A stretch of 20,118 bases of DNA from Candidatus Saccharimonadia bacterium (GTDB lineage Bacteria; Patescibacteriota; Saccharimonadia; Saccharimonadales; UBA4665). The notes under the pieces are model-generated. The model was not told the origin of the DNA. It ran no database searches and was given only the letters and a program-made list of their open reading frames with translations. Both the position numbers and the translations under genes were made by a program. Every line of letters starts with the position of its first letter. The first letter of the stretch is position 1. The stretch lies in contig JALQUD010000008.1 in assembly GCA_023268595.1 (NCBI GenBank), forward strand, positions 1 to 20,118, written 5' to 3'. Positions 19,972 through 20,118 of the stretch are shown here, piece after piece.

Positions 19972-20118
19972 CTGTTAGCCTGGTATATTTTCTTCCGGCT
20001 ATTGCCCTGGACGGCCGATAATCATATCATGTAATCAAAGCACTAACGACACACAAACCAATCACAAAAACGGAAGATCGGAATCAGGATTCCAGATGGC
20101 CCTTACCAGGACAAAACC

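Noticed and set aside
1..20118. CRISPR arrays, rRNA or ordinary tRNA genes
   Set aside because: No spaced repeat series and no tRNA cloverleaf other than the tRNA-like end of the tmRNA could be found by eye.

Overview
The window looks like the chromosome of a Patescibacteria/CPR bacterium, most plausibly a member of Candidatus Saccharibacteria (TM7). This is inferred from gene content and style: a compact run of tpiA, pgk and pyk with no upper glycolysis genes beside it, a UvrD/PcrA helicase carrying an intein, a G5/ubiquitin-like-domain cell-wall protein with a lytic-transglycosylase-type C-terminus, and several small secreted or anchored proteins with no recognisable family. UGA is clearly used as a stop (for example in the ATGA overlap at 4789-4792), so the code is standard.

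Left part (1-3520): the C-terminal end of a short-chain dehydrogenase enters from the left. It converges on a minus-strand set of surface or unknown proteins: a membrane-anchored protein, a helical protein of unknown role and a four-cysteine lipoprotein. A 53-residue, two-helix membrane protein with a strong ribosome binding site follows. The gaps hold promoters, a tandem 10-bp repeat and several strong stem-loops.

Middle (3521-8339): a mobile element of about 4.8 kb, more A+T-rich than its surroundings, sits at the 3' end of the tmRNA gene (ssrA, minus strand, 8329-8729). An 11-bp copy of the tmRNA 3' terminus (TGGTGGAGCTG on the plus strand) lies at each end. All recognised element genes are on the plus strand. 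They are two HEPN-like proteins and a YdcF/DUF218 protein in one tight operon (the cargo), a terminase-small-subunit-like gene broken by an in-frame TGA, an unknown gene, a short ORF, and a large serine recombinase split by two compensating frameshifts. The element looks partly decayed, but the HEPN-HEPN-YdcF module is intact.

Right part (8730-20118): a divergent promoter pair serves ssrA and an orphan 125-aa protein whose codon use differs from the neighbours. Then a co-directional minus-strand run reads (right to left) pyk, pgk, tpiA, a disordered C-terminally anchored membrane protein, uvrD with its intein, the G5/transglycosylase protein and rsmA. Gaps between these genes are 52-81 bp, and good -10 boxes precede pyk, pgk, the G5 protein and rsmA, so the run is probably several short transcription units. 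Lower glycolysis would supply ATP at the pgk and pyk steps.

The points most worth a second look are the HEPN-HEPN-YdcF cargo operon, the tmRNA (integration target, unusual T-loop, 28-residue tag), the intein with a possible GIY-YIG-like insert, and a set of strong inverted repeats in non-coding gaps.
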